NCBI GenBank assembly: GCA_963697805.1
Contig: CAVOPB010000002.1
Location: 186,001 to 250,000 of the forward strand
DNA length: 64,000 nt
Direction: 5' to 3'
Source: VRUE01 sp963697805
GTDB lineage: Bacteria > Actinomycetota > Thermoleophilia > Solirubrobacterales > 70-9
The number at the start of each line of letters is the position of its first letter. Within the stretch, counting starts at the first letter, position 1. The notes below the pieces were generated by a model. It ran no database searches. It saw only the letters and a program-made list of their open reading frames with translations, and was not told the origin of the DNA. A program made the position numbers and the translations under genes. This document shows, piece by piece, positions 42,269 through 50,648 of this stretch.

Positions 42269-42877
42269 ATGCCCAAGCTAGGTATGGGTCCGATACGGCG
42301 GGAACAGATCTGTCGGGCCGCTGCGACGGTCATTTCTCGCGAGGGGTTCGCTGCAACGACCTTGAGGAAGGTGGCCGAGGAGGCCGGCGTCAGCACCGGG
42401 ATGCTGAATCATTACTTTTCCAACCGGCAGGACCTGCTCACCCAGACTCTTCTCTTCGTCTCGCACCGCACCCAGGACCGCCTCTGGGCCGCCGTCGACG
42501 GCATTCCGCCCGGAGAGAAGCGGCTCGTCGCGCTTCTCGACAGCGCCCTTGCCGACGACCAGCCGATGTACGAGAGCTGGCGCGTCTGGATCAACGCCTA
42601 CGGCGAGGCCGTCCACCTCGCGAGCCTGCGCCACACGATGGAGGATCGCCTCCACACCTGGTACGACTTGATCGACCACGTTCTCGAGGACCTGGTTCCC
42701 GAGAATGGGTCAGACGGGATTCCGTGGGCATGGCGCTTCGACGCGGTTCTCAACGGCCTCGTCATCCAGGCCCTCACCTCCGAGGCCGCGCTCGACGGGC
42801 AGCGGATACGCGACGAGGTGATTCGCTCCCTGTATCCCGCCGGCCTCGCTGGCGAGCTCGTCAGCGCCACCCGCTGA
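42269..42877 (+). CDS. TetR-family transcriptional regulator
   Basis: A 202-residue TetR protein. The N-terminal helix-turn-helix is REQICRAAATVISREGFAATT then LRKVAEEAGVSTGMLNHYFSNRQDLL at residues 8-55. The C-terminal ligand domain (BetI-like ending) is variable. The ATG has a GGAAGGGGG ribosome-binding site. It is the only TetR regulator in the window and is thus a candidate for the recurring operator-like sites, but its own promoter lacks a clear copy. It stands between two hyu modules. Confidence 0.9.
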   Translation: MPKLGMGPIRREQICRAAATVISREGFAATTLRKVAEEAGVSTGMLNHYFSNRQDLLTQTLLFVSHRTQDRLWAAVDGIPPGEKRLVALLDSALADDQPMYESWRVWINAYGEAVHLASLRHTMEDRLHTWYDLIDHVLEDLVPENGSDGIPWAWRFDAVLNGLVIQALTSEAALDGQRIRDEVIRSLYPAGLAGELVSATR

Positions 42878-43055
42878 CCAGGCTGTGTCGCCGCCGGCGC
42901 GGGAGCAGCAAACGCCTTGCGGTGAACTCGCGCCTCTCGTATCGTGAATCGATCGAGAACCTGAAAGATCAAACGCGGTTCTGTATTTCACACCGCCTTG
43001 TTGCGCCGATCGGCTGTAACCCCCGCACCCGAGGGGCCCTCTTCGGCTAGCGACG

Positions 43056-45161
43056 ATGCGTTTGGCTGCCGACACCGGCGGAACCTTCACTGATTTGGCC
43101 GTCGAGACCGCGGATCAGGTTCGCTTCTACAAGGCCTCGACGACCCCAGACAGTCCGGCCGAGGGCATCCTCGCCACGGTGCGGCTGGCCGCCGAGGACC
43201 TGGGGCGCCCGGTGGAGTCGCTTCTCTCGGACGCCGAGATCTTCATCCATGGCACCACCCGGGCCACCAATGCGATTCTCACCAATGCGACGGCGCGGAC
43301 CGCGCTGCTCGCCACCAAGGGCCACCCGGACATGTTGCTGTTGCGGGAGGGCGGGCGCACCGAACCCTTCAACTGGTCCTACGGGTACCCGGACCCCTAC
43401 ATCCCGCGCTCGTTGACCTTCGAGATTGAGGAGCGAGTCGGCAGCCAGGGCGAGGTCGTACTGCCGCTTGAGGTGTCCTCGACGGTCAAGACGATCCATG
43501 AGCTCGGCCATATGGGCGTGGAGTCGGTCGCGGTCTGCCTGCTGTGGTCGATTGCGAACCCCAGCCACGAGCTGGCGGTGGGGCGGCTGCTCGAGCAACA
43601 CCTCCCCGGCGTTCCCTTCACCCTCTCCCATCGCCTGAACCCGACGCTGCGCGAGTACCGGCGTGCGTCGAGCGCCGCGATCGACGCGTCGCTCAAGCCC
43701 CTGATGACGCACTACCTGCGCAGCCTGGAGGAGCGGCTGCGGCGCGCGGGCTTCGCCGGTCGGCTCCTGATGATCACTTCCCAAGGGGGCGTCGTCGATG
43801 CCGCTGACATGGCCGCCTCGCCGATCCATTCGCTCAACTCAGGGCCGGCGATGGCGCCCGTGGCTGGCCGTCATTACGCGGAGCTCGACGGCCGCAGCGA
43901 GAGCGCCGTGGTGGCAGACTGCGGCGGCACCAGCTACGACGTCACGCTCGTCCGGCGTGGCACGATCCCGGTCACCCGCGAAACTTGGCTGGGAATCCAG
44001 TACGAGGGACACATCACGGGGTTTCCGGCCGTCGATGTGAAGAGCGTAGGCGCGGGCGGCGGCTCGATCGCCTGGATCGATCCGGGATTTCTGCTCCACG
44101 TCGGTCCGCAGAGCGCCGGGGCCGATCCGGGCCCGGCCTGCTACCGGCGGGGGGGCAGGGAGCCGACGGTCACCGACGCGGCGATCGCGCTCGGATACAT
44201 CGATCCGCTGTTCTTCCTGGGGGGCTCCATGGACCTCGACGCCGAGGCCTCGCACAGCGCGATCGAGGCCAGGGTGGGGGACCCACTCGGGCTCTCTGTG
44301 GATGAAGCGGCGGCGGCGATCATGGCCGTTGCGACCGAGCGGATGATCCAGTCGATCGAGGAAATCACAGTGAACCAGGGAGTCGACCCTCGTTCGGCGG
44401 TGTTGATCGGTGGCGGCGGAGCGGCTGGCCTCAATGCGGTGGCGATCGCCCGTCGCCTGGACGCTCCACGAGTCGTGATCCCTCAGGCCGGGGCGGTGCT
44501 GAGCGCCCGCGGCGCCTTGATGTCGGACCTGGTCGGCGAATTTGCCGCCGCCTTCTTCTCTGCCTCCGACGGGTTCGATCACGACCGGGCGCAGGACCTC
44601 GTCCGAGACCTGACGAGGAGCTGTCTCGAGCTGTCAGAGCGCAGCGGAGTCGACGCCGAGCCCCAAATCGAGCTGATCGCGGAGGCGCGCTACAGGCATC
44701 AGGTCTGGCAGCTGGACGTCAACCTGCCCGAGGGGGGAATCGCCACACCCGAGATACTGGCGAAGTTCGTAGAGACCTTCCACGCCGTCCACGAAGAGGT
44801 CTACGCAGTTCGCGACGAACGGGCGGTCGTCGAGATCGTCAGCCTACGGGCCCGGGTCACCTGCCCGCTCCATGGAGGGGTTGGAGACACCGTCGCGACG
44901 ATCGGCGGAGATGGTGCTCTGGGCCGCCGCACGGCGTACTTCGAAGGGATCGGGCGGATCGATACGGCCATTTACCGGCTGGAGGCCCTGAGGCCCGGTT
45001 CCCCGATCGTCGGTCCGGCGATCGTCGAGTCGTCGTTCACGACGGTCGTTATCAACCCCGGGGCGACCGCCGAGCGGACCCAGAGCGGCAGCCTGGCGAT
45101 CCTTCCCTTCGGTCCCGAGCCTGGCGATCCGACGGCGCTGGCCTCAGAGGCGGTGGGCTGA
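43056..45161 (+). CDS. Hydantoinase/oxoprolinase A subunit (copy 3)
   Basis: A 701-residue HyuA subunit, equal in length and close in sequence to copy 1. The motifs are DTGGTFTDLAVE at residues 6-17, HGTTRATNAIL near 70, ADCGGTSYDVTLV near 290 and GAGGGSIAWIDPG near 335. The B subunit follows after two bases. The 178-bp upstream region has the palindrome GCCGATCGGC (43005-43014) but no full copy of the recurring operator. Copies 1 and 3 probably arose by duplication and act on related substrates. Confidence 0.9.
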   Translation: MRLAADTGGTFTDLAVETADQVRFYKASTTPDSPAEGILATVRLAAEDLGRPVESLLSDAEIFIHGTTRATNAILTNATARTALLATKGHPDMLLLREGGRTEPFNWSYGYPDPYIPRSLTFEIEERVGSQGEVVLPLEVSSTVKTIHELGHMGVESVAVCLLWSIANPSHELAVGRLLEQHLPGVPFTLSHRLNPTLREYRRASSAAIDASLKPLMTHYLRSLEERLRRAGFAGRLLMITSQGGVVDAADMAASPIHSLNSGPAMAPVAGRHYAELDGRSESAVVADCGGTSYDVTLVRRGTIPVTRETWLGIQYEGHITGFPAVDVKSVGAGGGSIAWIDPGFLLHVGPQSAGADPGPACYRRGGREPTVTDAAIALGYIDPLFFLGGSMDLDAEASHSAIEARVGDPLGLSVDEAAAAIMAVATERMIQSIEEITVNQGVDPRSAVLIGGGGAAGLNAVAIARRLDAPRVVIPQAGAVLSARGALMSDLVGEFAAAFFSASDGFDHDRAQDLVRDLTRSCLELSERSGVDAEPQIELIAEARYRHQVWQLDVNLPEGGIATPEILAKFVETFHAVHEEVYAVRDERAVVEIVSLRARVTCPLHGGVGDTVATIGGDGALGRRTAYFEGIGRIDTAIYRLEALRPGSPIVGPAIVESSFTTVVINPGATAERTQSGSLAILPFGPEPGDPTALASEAVG

Positions 45162-45163
45162 CG

Positions 45164-47047
45164 GTGCACGCCAAATCGGACGCACGACTTGATGTGGTCG
45201 GGCTCTCGGTAATGACCAACCGGATGGAAGGTGTGGTCCGCAAGATGACCAACACCCTGTTTCGGACCGCGCGGTCGACCGTTCTCAATACCGCAAGGGA
45301 CTTCTCCTGCTGCATAGTCACCGCCGATCACCAGATGTTGGTCATGGCCGAGTCGCTGCCGATCCACGTGATCAGCGGTCCCGACATGATCAGCCGGTGG
45401 CTCCGCCGCTTCCATCCACGCCCCGCCCGGGGGGATGCCTTCCTGCACAACTCGCCGTATCACGGCAACTCCCACGCAGGCGACCATTGCATCCTCATTC
45501 CGGTGGTCGATGAGGAGTGCCGGCCGAGGGCAACCGCGGTGGTCAAGGCCCATATGGCCGACATCGGCAACGCTGAGCCGACGACGCTTACCGCGACGGC
45601 ACGCGACGTCTATGAGGAGGGGGCGATCATCTTCCCCTGCGTAAAGGTCCAGGAGGACTATCGCGACATCGACGACGTGATCCGCATGTGCCAGGCGCGG
45701 ATCCGCGTTCCGGAGGACTGGTACGGCGATTACGTCGGCATGATCGGCGCAGCTCGAGTCGGGGAGCGAGAGCTGCTCAAGATCGGCGCAGAGATCGGCT
45801 GGGATGCCTTCGATCGCTACGTCGCTGACTGGTTCGACTACAGCGAGCAGCGAATGCGGGCGACGATTCGGACCCTCCCCGCCGGTCGCCGCAGCGGCCA
45901 AGACGTGCATGATCCGGTGCCCTTGCGGGGGGTCGAGGACGGCGTGTGCATCAATGTCGGGATTGCCGTCGATCCCGACGCCGCCGAGATCGAGGTGGAC
46001 CTCCGCGAGAATCCCGACTGCCTGCCGTGCGGGCTGAACCTGACCGAGGCGACGGCCCACACCTCGGCGCTGATCGGCGTCTTCAACAGCCTCGACCACA
46101 CGATCCCGCGCAACTCCGGCAGCGCGCGAGCGGTCGACGTCCTGCTGCGCGAAAACTGCTGCGTTGGTATTCCGGTTCATCCAGCGAGCTGCTCGCTGGC
46201 GACGAGCGGACTGGCAGAGCGGCTGGCGGGGGTGGTGCAGCGGACGCTTGCGGAGTTCGGCGAGGAGATGGGGATGGCATCGACCGGCCCGGAGTGCGCA
46301 CCGGCAACCGCCAACATCTCGGGGCGCGATCCCAGACACGGGAACGCTCCCTTCGTCGACATGACGATACTCGGGCAATCGGGCGGCGCCGGCCACCCGC
46401 ACGGCGACGGCTGGCTCACCAACGGTGAGACCAGCGACGGAGGCTCGATGATGCGCGACAGCACCGAGGTGCTCGAGTTACTGCGACCGATGCGGATCTG
46501 GGCGGACCGGATCATTCCCGACACCGAGGGAGCCGGCCGCTTCCGTGGAGCCCCATCCCTCTACGTCGAGTACGGGCCGGTCGACACCGTTCTGGAGGTG
46601 ATGTATGCGGCGGACGGGACGATCAACCCAGCCCTTGGCGCCCGTGGTGGGCATGCCGGCGCGCTGGCGAGGCCGATGATGCGCAGCGCGGACGGGGAGG
46701 TCATCGCGCTCGATGCATGGGGGCACGTCGTCCTTGGCCCCGAGGAGAGAATCATCTCGATCTCTGCCGCCGGCGGCGGCTTCGGGGTGCCGACGGAGCG
46801 TGACCCGGAGATGGTCAGGCACGACGTGGCGGAAGGCTGGACAAGCGCCGAGCGAGCCCGCCACACCTACGGCGTCGTCCTCCGCGAGGACGGAAGCGTC
46901 GATGAGGCTGCGACGGTCGCCCTGCGAGGGCAGATGGACGCGGGAGCAGCCGTGCCGGACCCCTCCGGAGAGGATGCGGCGCTCTCTCTGATCGAAGAGA
47001 CCGCGCCGCCCCCCCGCCCGACAGTCGCACGCCGCAGGTCTAGATGA
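45164..47047 (+). CDS. Hydantoinase/oxoprolinase B subunit (copy 3)
   Basis: A 627-residue HyuB subunit beginning with the GTG at 45164. It carries MTNRMEGVVRKMTNTLFRTARS, HNSPYHGNSHAGDHC near residue 92 and GAGRFRGAPSLYVEYGP and ISAAGGGFGVPTERDPE near the end. It is close to copy 1. Its stop is separated by one base from the stop of the convergent isomerase-like gene. Confidence 0.88.
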   Translation: MHAKSDARLDVVGLSVMTNRMEGVVRKMTNTLFRTARSTVLNTARDFSCCIVTADHQMLVMAESLPIHVISGPDMISRWLRRFHPRPARGDAFLHNSPYHGNSHAGDHCILIPVVDEECRPRATAVVKAHMADIGNAEPTTLTATARDVYEEGAIIFPCVKVQEDYRDIDDVIRMCQARIRVPEDWYGDYVGMIGAARVGERELLKIGAEIGWDAFDRYVADWFDYSEQRMRATIRTLPAGRRSGQDVHDPVPLRGVEDGVCINVGIAVDPDAAEIEVDLRENPDCLPCGLNLTEATAHTSALIGVFNSLDHTIPRNSGSARAVDVLLRENCCVGIPVHPASCSLATSGLAERLAGVVQRTLAEFGEEMGMASTGPECAPATANISGRDPRHGNAPFVDMTILGQSGGAGHPHGDGWLTNGETSDGGSMMRDSTEVLELLRPMRIWADRIIPDTEGAGRFRGAPSLYVEYGPVDTVLEVMYAADGTINPALGARGGHAGALARPMMRSADGEVIALDAWGHVVLGPEERIISISAAGGGFGVPTERDPEMVRHDVAEGWTSAERARHTYGVVLREDGSVDEAATVALRGQMDAGAAVPDPSGEDAALSLIEETAPPPRPTVARRRSR

Positions 47048-47048
47048 T

Positions 47049-47864
47049 CTAGAGGGAGACCGGCAAGCCGGCCTCGCGAAGGAAGTCGAGCGAATCGGCG
47101 GTGCTGCCGCGGGGCCGGTACTCGAGCCCGACCGCCCCCCGATAGCCTGCGGAGTCAAGCCGGGAGAGGATCTTGGGCAGGTCGAGGGAACCGGTTCCGG
47201 GCTGGCCTCGACCGGGGCAGTCAGACACCTGGACGTGGTGGATCAGCTGTGCGTGGCGCTCGATCGCTGCGAGCGGATCGGCGTCCACCCGCGCCAGGTG
47301 GTAGACATCGAAGAGCAATCCCAGCGCCTCCGAGCCGGCGTCTTCGATCAGCCTGCGCGCGGACAAGGGGTCGGGTGCCAGGTAGCCAGGGTTCTCGGCC
47401 AGATTAAGTGGCTCGACGACGACGCGCAGCCCCCGCGCCCGCGCCTCGGCGCCGAAGGACCTCAACGCAGAGATCACCGCCTCACGTTGCCGCCGCACGC
47501 TGAGGTTCGGAAGAGCGCGGCCGACCAGGACATTGACGTTCGGCGCGCCGATCTGGACCGCCAACGCGGCGGCATCCGAGAAGCATCTCTCCGCCTCCAC
47601 TCGTCGGCTCGGATCGTTGATGAACCCCCGCTCCCCAGCTCCGACAGCGCCCGCCGAGCAGTTGATCAGCGACACGGCCAGGCCCTCATTGGCCACCCTT
47701 TCGGGGAGCCGCTCTCGCTCAGCCGGTTGCGGCCAGGCGGTTTCGATGCACCGGAAGCCGGCCCGCCCAGCAGCCCCCAATCGCTCCAAGTAGGGAAGCT
47801 CCTCGAACAGCCAGGAGATGTGCGCGGACCAGGTGAGGTCCTCCGTCTTCGATGGCGTCCCCAC
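47049..47864 (-). CDS. Hydroxypyruvate-isomerase-like sugar-phosphate isomerase/epimerase
   Basis: A 271-residue AP-endonuclease-2-type TIM barrel. The hydroxypyruvate-isomerase (Hyi) landmarks are visible: VVEPLNLAENPGYL near residue 148 (metal-binding Glu), LLFDVYHL near 185 (Asp/His), HHVQVSDCPGRGQPGTG near 215 and VGLEYRPRG near 245. It should isomerise a 2-hydroxy-3-oxo or 2-oxo acid; hydroxypyruvate to tartronate semialdehyde is the reference reaction. It is the last gene of the minus operon with the aminotransferase and RidA copies 2. Confidence 0.85.
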   Translation of the reverse strand: MGTPSKTEDLTWSAHISWLFEELPYLERLGAAGRAGFRCIETAWPQPAERERLPERVANEGLAVSLINCSAGAVGAGERGFINDPSRRVEAERCFSDAAALAVQIGAPNVNVLVGRALPNLSVRRQREAVISALRSFGAEARARGLRVVVEPLNLAENPGYLAPDPLSARRLIEDAGSEALGLLFDVYHLARVDADPLAAIERHAQLIHHVQVSDCPGRGQPGTGSLDLPKILSRLDSAGYRGAVGLEYRPRGSTADSLDFLREAGLPVSL

Positions 47865-48251
47865 CTACTTCTCGGACGGGACGAAGGCCACCGCCTCCAC
47901 CTCAAGACGGGCGTCGGCGACCAATCCGGCAACCTGGACCGTCGCGCTGCTGGGCGGATGCCCCCCGAATGCCCGGCCGCGTGCCTGGTCGTAGTCCTCG
48001 TAGTGATCGGTGCTGGTCACGTAGCCAGTGATCTTCACCACGTCGTCCATCGCCGCCCCGGCTTTCTCCAGTGACTGGCGGATGCGGGCGAAGCACTGGT
48101 CTGCCTCTGCGCCGAAGGTCGAGTTGACCATGTTCCCGTCGGTATCCGCCCCGATCTGACCGGAGACAAAGATCCAGCGTCCCGGCCCCTCGAAGCTGAT
48201 CGAATCGCAAAAGGTGGTGCCCCAGGGGCTCTCGACTCGCTGCTTTTCCAT
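47865..48251 (-). CDS. RidA/YjgF-family deaminase (copy 2)
   Basis: A 128-residue RidA-fold protein from the ATG at 48251, which has GGAG five bases upstream. An ATG at 48266, overlapping the aminotransferase stop, would add five residues. GRWIFVSGQIGADTDGNMV, ARIRQSLEKAGAAMDDVVKITGYVTS and LEVEAVAFVPSEK are typical. It resembles copy 1 throughout, and its gene neighbours are again an aminotransferase and a hyu pair. A role in clearing enamine intermediates is inferred. Confidence 0.88.
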   Translation of the reverse strand: MEKQRVESPWGTTFCDSISFEGPGRWIFVSGQIGADTDGNMVNSTFGAEADQCFARIRQSLEKAGAAMDDVVKITGYVTSTDHYEDYDQARGRAFGGHPPSSATVQVAGLVADARLEVEAVAFVPSEK

Positions 48252-48262
48252 TGTCACTCCAT

Positions 48263-49573
48263 TCATGTGGGTTCGGTGTTGGTGAGTTCGGCGACTTCCT
48301 CGAGTGCCCCGAGCAGGCCCTCCCGGGCCTGCTCGAGCGCCTCGCCGGCTGTGACGCTGGACAGGGCGATCTCGCCGCCCGGCCCCATGAGGACCCCGCG
48401 CAGAAGGGCGGAAAGGTGGAAGAGGCTGGTCGCCTCGCCGGCGTGGAAGATCGTTTCGTGGCGGCGGAGGGAGTCGGTGACGTAGACGCCCATCACCGAC
48501 CCGTCCCCAATGATGGTCAGCGGCAGCTCGAGCGCCTGCGCGGCCTCTGTAAGCGCCTGCCGAAGTGCGAGCGCCCGCTCGTCCATGGCAGAAATCGTCT
48601 CCCGGGTCAGGTGTTCGAGGCTGATCCGTCCCGCGACGCAGCTCAACAGGTTCCCGTTGAAGGAGCCGCCGTGGTAGAGCGGCTCAGGTCGCTCGGGATC
48701 GAGCACCGCCATCACGTCCGCGCGTCCGCCGAGGGCGCCCATCGGCATGCCCCCACCGATGAACTTACCCAGGAACGTGAGGTCCGGCTTCAGTGAGAAG
48801 CGCTCCGCCGAGCCGCCGGACGCAAGCCGGAGCATCAGGCAGTCGTCGAGAAGGAAGAGAGCCCCCGCCCTTCGAGCCGCCGCCTCCACGCGCGAAAGGA
48901 AGCCGGCCGGCGCAGTGGTCACCAGGCCACTGAACATGAGCGGCTCGAGCACCACGGCGGCGACTTCTGACCCGTGTATCGCAAGCTTCTTCTCGAAGGC
49001 GTCGGCGTCCCCGAACGGCGCCAGGTACACCCGCCCGGGAATCTCCGGGCGCCCATACAACCCGACCTCGAGGTCGTCGAAGGACCCATGGAACCCGTCG
49101 ATCGCCTTGAGCACCGCCGGACGACCGGTCGCGGCTCGGGCCACCTTGACCGCGAGCATCCCGGACTCGGTCCCCGAGTTCGTGAAGCGCACTCGCTCGA
49201 ATGCTTCGATCCTCTCGCAGAGCAGCCTCGCGAAGGCGATCTGATCCTCTGAGCCCACCAGCCAGCCGGACCCTCGGTCGGCGGCCCGCTTAAGCGCCCC
49301 CACAACGGGAGGAAAGGCGTGGCCGTGGATCAGGCTGAGGCCGTTGTTGACCAGGTCGACATAGCGGTTGCCGTCAAGGTCGATGAGGAACGGGCCTTCT
49401 CCGCGGGCCGCGACAAGGGGGTAGGGCCGGTGGTATCCCCATCCGCGAGTAATTCCGCGAACCATGTAGTGGCGGGCCTCCGCCATCGCCGCGGCCGAGT
49501 GAGGTGTACGTCGTTCGTATGCCGCTTCCAGCCGGCTGCGGGCGTCCGGTATGACGGCAATTCGCTTGTTCAC
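48263..49573 (-). CDS. Class-III PLP aminotransferase (GSA-aminomutase-like, copy 2)
   Basis: A 436-residue relative of copy 1. It keeps the same unusual pyridine-binding segment (LFLLDDCLMLRLASGGSAERF) and the Lys motif LGKFIGGGMPMG, plus TNSGTESGMLAVKVAR for PLP phosphate binding. The two copies are clearly paralogous and each belongs to a hyu-ridA neighbourhood, which suggests that they act on two related amino compounds. It is the first gene of the minus operon and has the operator-like site E upstream. Confidence 0.88.
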   Translation of the reverse strand: MNKRIAVIPDARSRLEAAYERRTPHSAAAMAEARHYMVRGITRGWGYHRPYPLVAARGEGPFLIDLDGNRYVDLVNNGLSLIHGHAFPPVVGALKRAADRGSGWLVGSEDQIAFARLLCERIEAFERVRFTNSGTESGMLAVKVARAATGRPAVLKAIDGFHGSFDDLEVGLYGRPEIPGRVYLAPFGDADAFEKKLAIHGSEVAAVVLEPLMFSGLVTTAPAGFLSRVEAAARRAGALFLLDDCLMLRLASGGSAERFSLKPDLTFLGKFIGGGMPMGALGGRADVMAVLDPERPEPLYHGGSFNGNLLSCVAGRISLEHLTRETISAMDERALALRQALTEAAQALELPLTIIGDGSVMGVYVTDSLRRHETIFHAGEATSLFHLSALLRGVLMGPGGEIALSSVTAGEALEQAREGLLGALEEVAELTNTEPT

Positions 49574-49642
49574 CGAGTCCCTCGGGCGCGCCGGTCACTG
49601 CTTGACAGACCGTCGAGGCCAGAGCTAAGGTCGAGTCCCCGA

Positions 49643-49656
49643 ATCAACTGATCGGT
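49643..49656. promoter_or_regulatory. Operator-like site E (ATCAACTGATCGGT)
   Basis: Matches the reverse complement of site C in 12 of 14 positions, 70 bases upstream of the aminotransferase-2 operon. Confidence 0.5.
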
Positions 49657-49701
49657 ATGCAACCCGTAAGCGCCTGCAACCTCGTCCGAAGCCACCAGAT
49701 T

Positions 49702-50532
49702 TTAGCTTCCGATTCCGAGGAGTTCGCGAGCCTGAGCCGGTGTGGCAACGGCTCGGCCCATCGTCTCGCAGAGCGATTTGGCTCGCCTGACGAGCTGCGC
49801 GTTGGACTCGGCGTACTCCCCGGCTCGGAAGTAGGCAACGTCCTCAAGGCCCGTGCGGACATGGCCGCCGAGCGCGAGGGTCACTGCCATCATCGGCATG
49901 TTGTGGCGCCCGGTCGCCGTCACCATCCAGGGTACGCCGGATGGCACCATTCCCGCGAAGAGGGAGATCGTCTCCGGGGTGGGCGGCGCCCCTCCGATCA
50001 CGCCGAGGACGAGGTGCATCATCCCCGGAGGGCCGCTCCGTTCCTTCGCCATGCGCGCCGCGGTCATGACCATGCCGATGTCGAAGCACTCGTACTCCGG
50101 CAGGATGCCCCGCCTGTCCATCTCCCCTGCCAGATCGGTGATGAGCGAGTTGGGGTTGAGGAAGACCGTGTCTCCGGGCCCAAAGTTGATGCTCCCGCAG
50201 TTGAGGGAGGCCAGGTCGGGCTGCGCCTGCAAGGAGCGCCGGCGCTCCTCGGGACCGGTGCCAAGCTTCCCTCCGGTCGTGAAGTTGAGCACGATGTCGT
50301 CGACCTGCTCCCTGATCACGTCTTTGATCGCGAGGTAGTCCTCCGGCGCCTGGGTCATCTCTCCGTCGGTGCTGCGCGCGTGGATATGGAGGATGCTCGC
50401 GCCCGCCTCGACAGCGCCGAGAGCCTCCCGGATGACGTCCTCTCGGTCGACCGGTTGGCTGGGGTTGCCCGTGACGACGCCGCCGGCGACGGCGCAAGTG
50501 AGGATCACCGGGTCGCCGCTGGTTCGGCTCAC
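49702..50532 (-). CDS. BKACE-family beta-keto acid cleavage enzyme (copy 2)
   Basis: A 276-residue DUF849 protein. The Zn site is LHIHARS at residues 48-54. NFTTGGKLGTG, LNCGSINFGPGD, YECFDIGM and GGHVRTGLEDVAYF are the family blocks. It is about 45 residues shorter than copy 1, lacking part of the central insertion, and differs around the substrate pocket, so it likely cleaves a different beta-keto acid. It is divergent from the ABC importer operon, with AT-rich sequence in the shared promoter region at 50590-50630. Confidence 0.9.
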   Translation of the reverse strand: MSRTSGDPVILTCAVAGGVVTGNPSQPVDREDVIREALGAVEAGASILHIHARSTDGEMTQAPEDYLAIKDVIREQVDDIVLNFTTGGKLGTGPEERRRSLQAQPDLASLNCGSINFGPGDTVFLNPNSLITDLAGEMDRRGILPEYECFDIGMVMTAARMAKERSGPPGMMHLVLGVIGGAPPTPETISLFAGMVPSGVPWMVTATGRHNMPMMAVTLALGGHVRTGLEDVAYFRAGEYAESNAQLVRRAKSLCETMGRAVATPAQARELLGIGS

Positions 50533-50648
50533 TCCGCTGCCTCTCGCGTCACCACATCGCTCGGCGTCTCCTGCGACATCTCTCCGGTTCCTCGGCCGAA
50601 TAATATATCGAACGGATTAGTTTGAATCGAACGGAGGGAGCCGCGGGA

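Noticed and set aside
43005..43014. GCCGATCGGC before hyuA3 as an eighth operator site
   Set aside because: The palindrome has no central spacer and does not align with the 14-mer of sites A-G, so it was not counted.
32495..45161. HyuA copies as acetone/acetophenone carboxylase subunits
   Set aside because: Not excluded, but the gamma subunit typical of such carboxylases is absent, and the aminotransferase/RidA context fits cyclic amide hydrolysis better.
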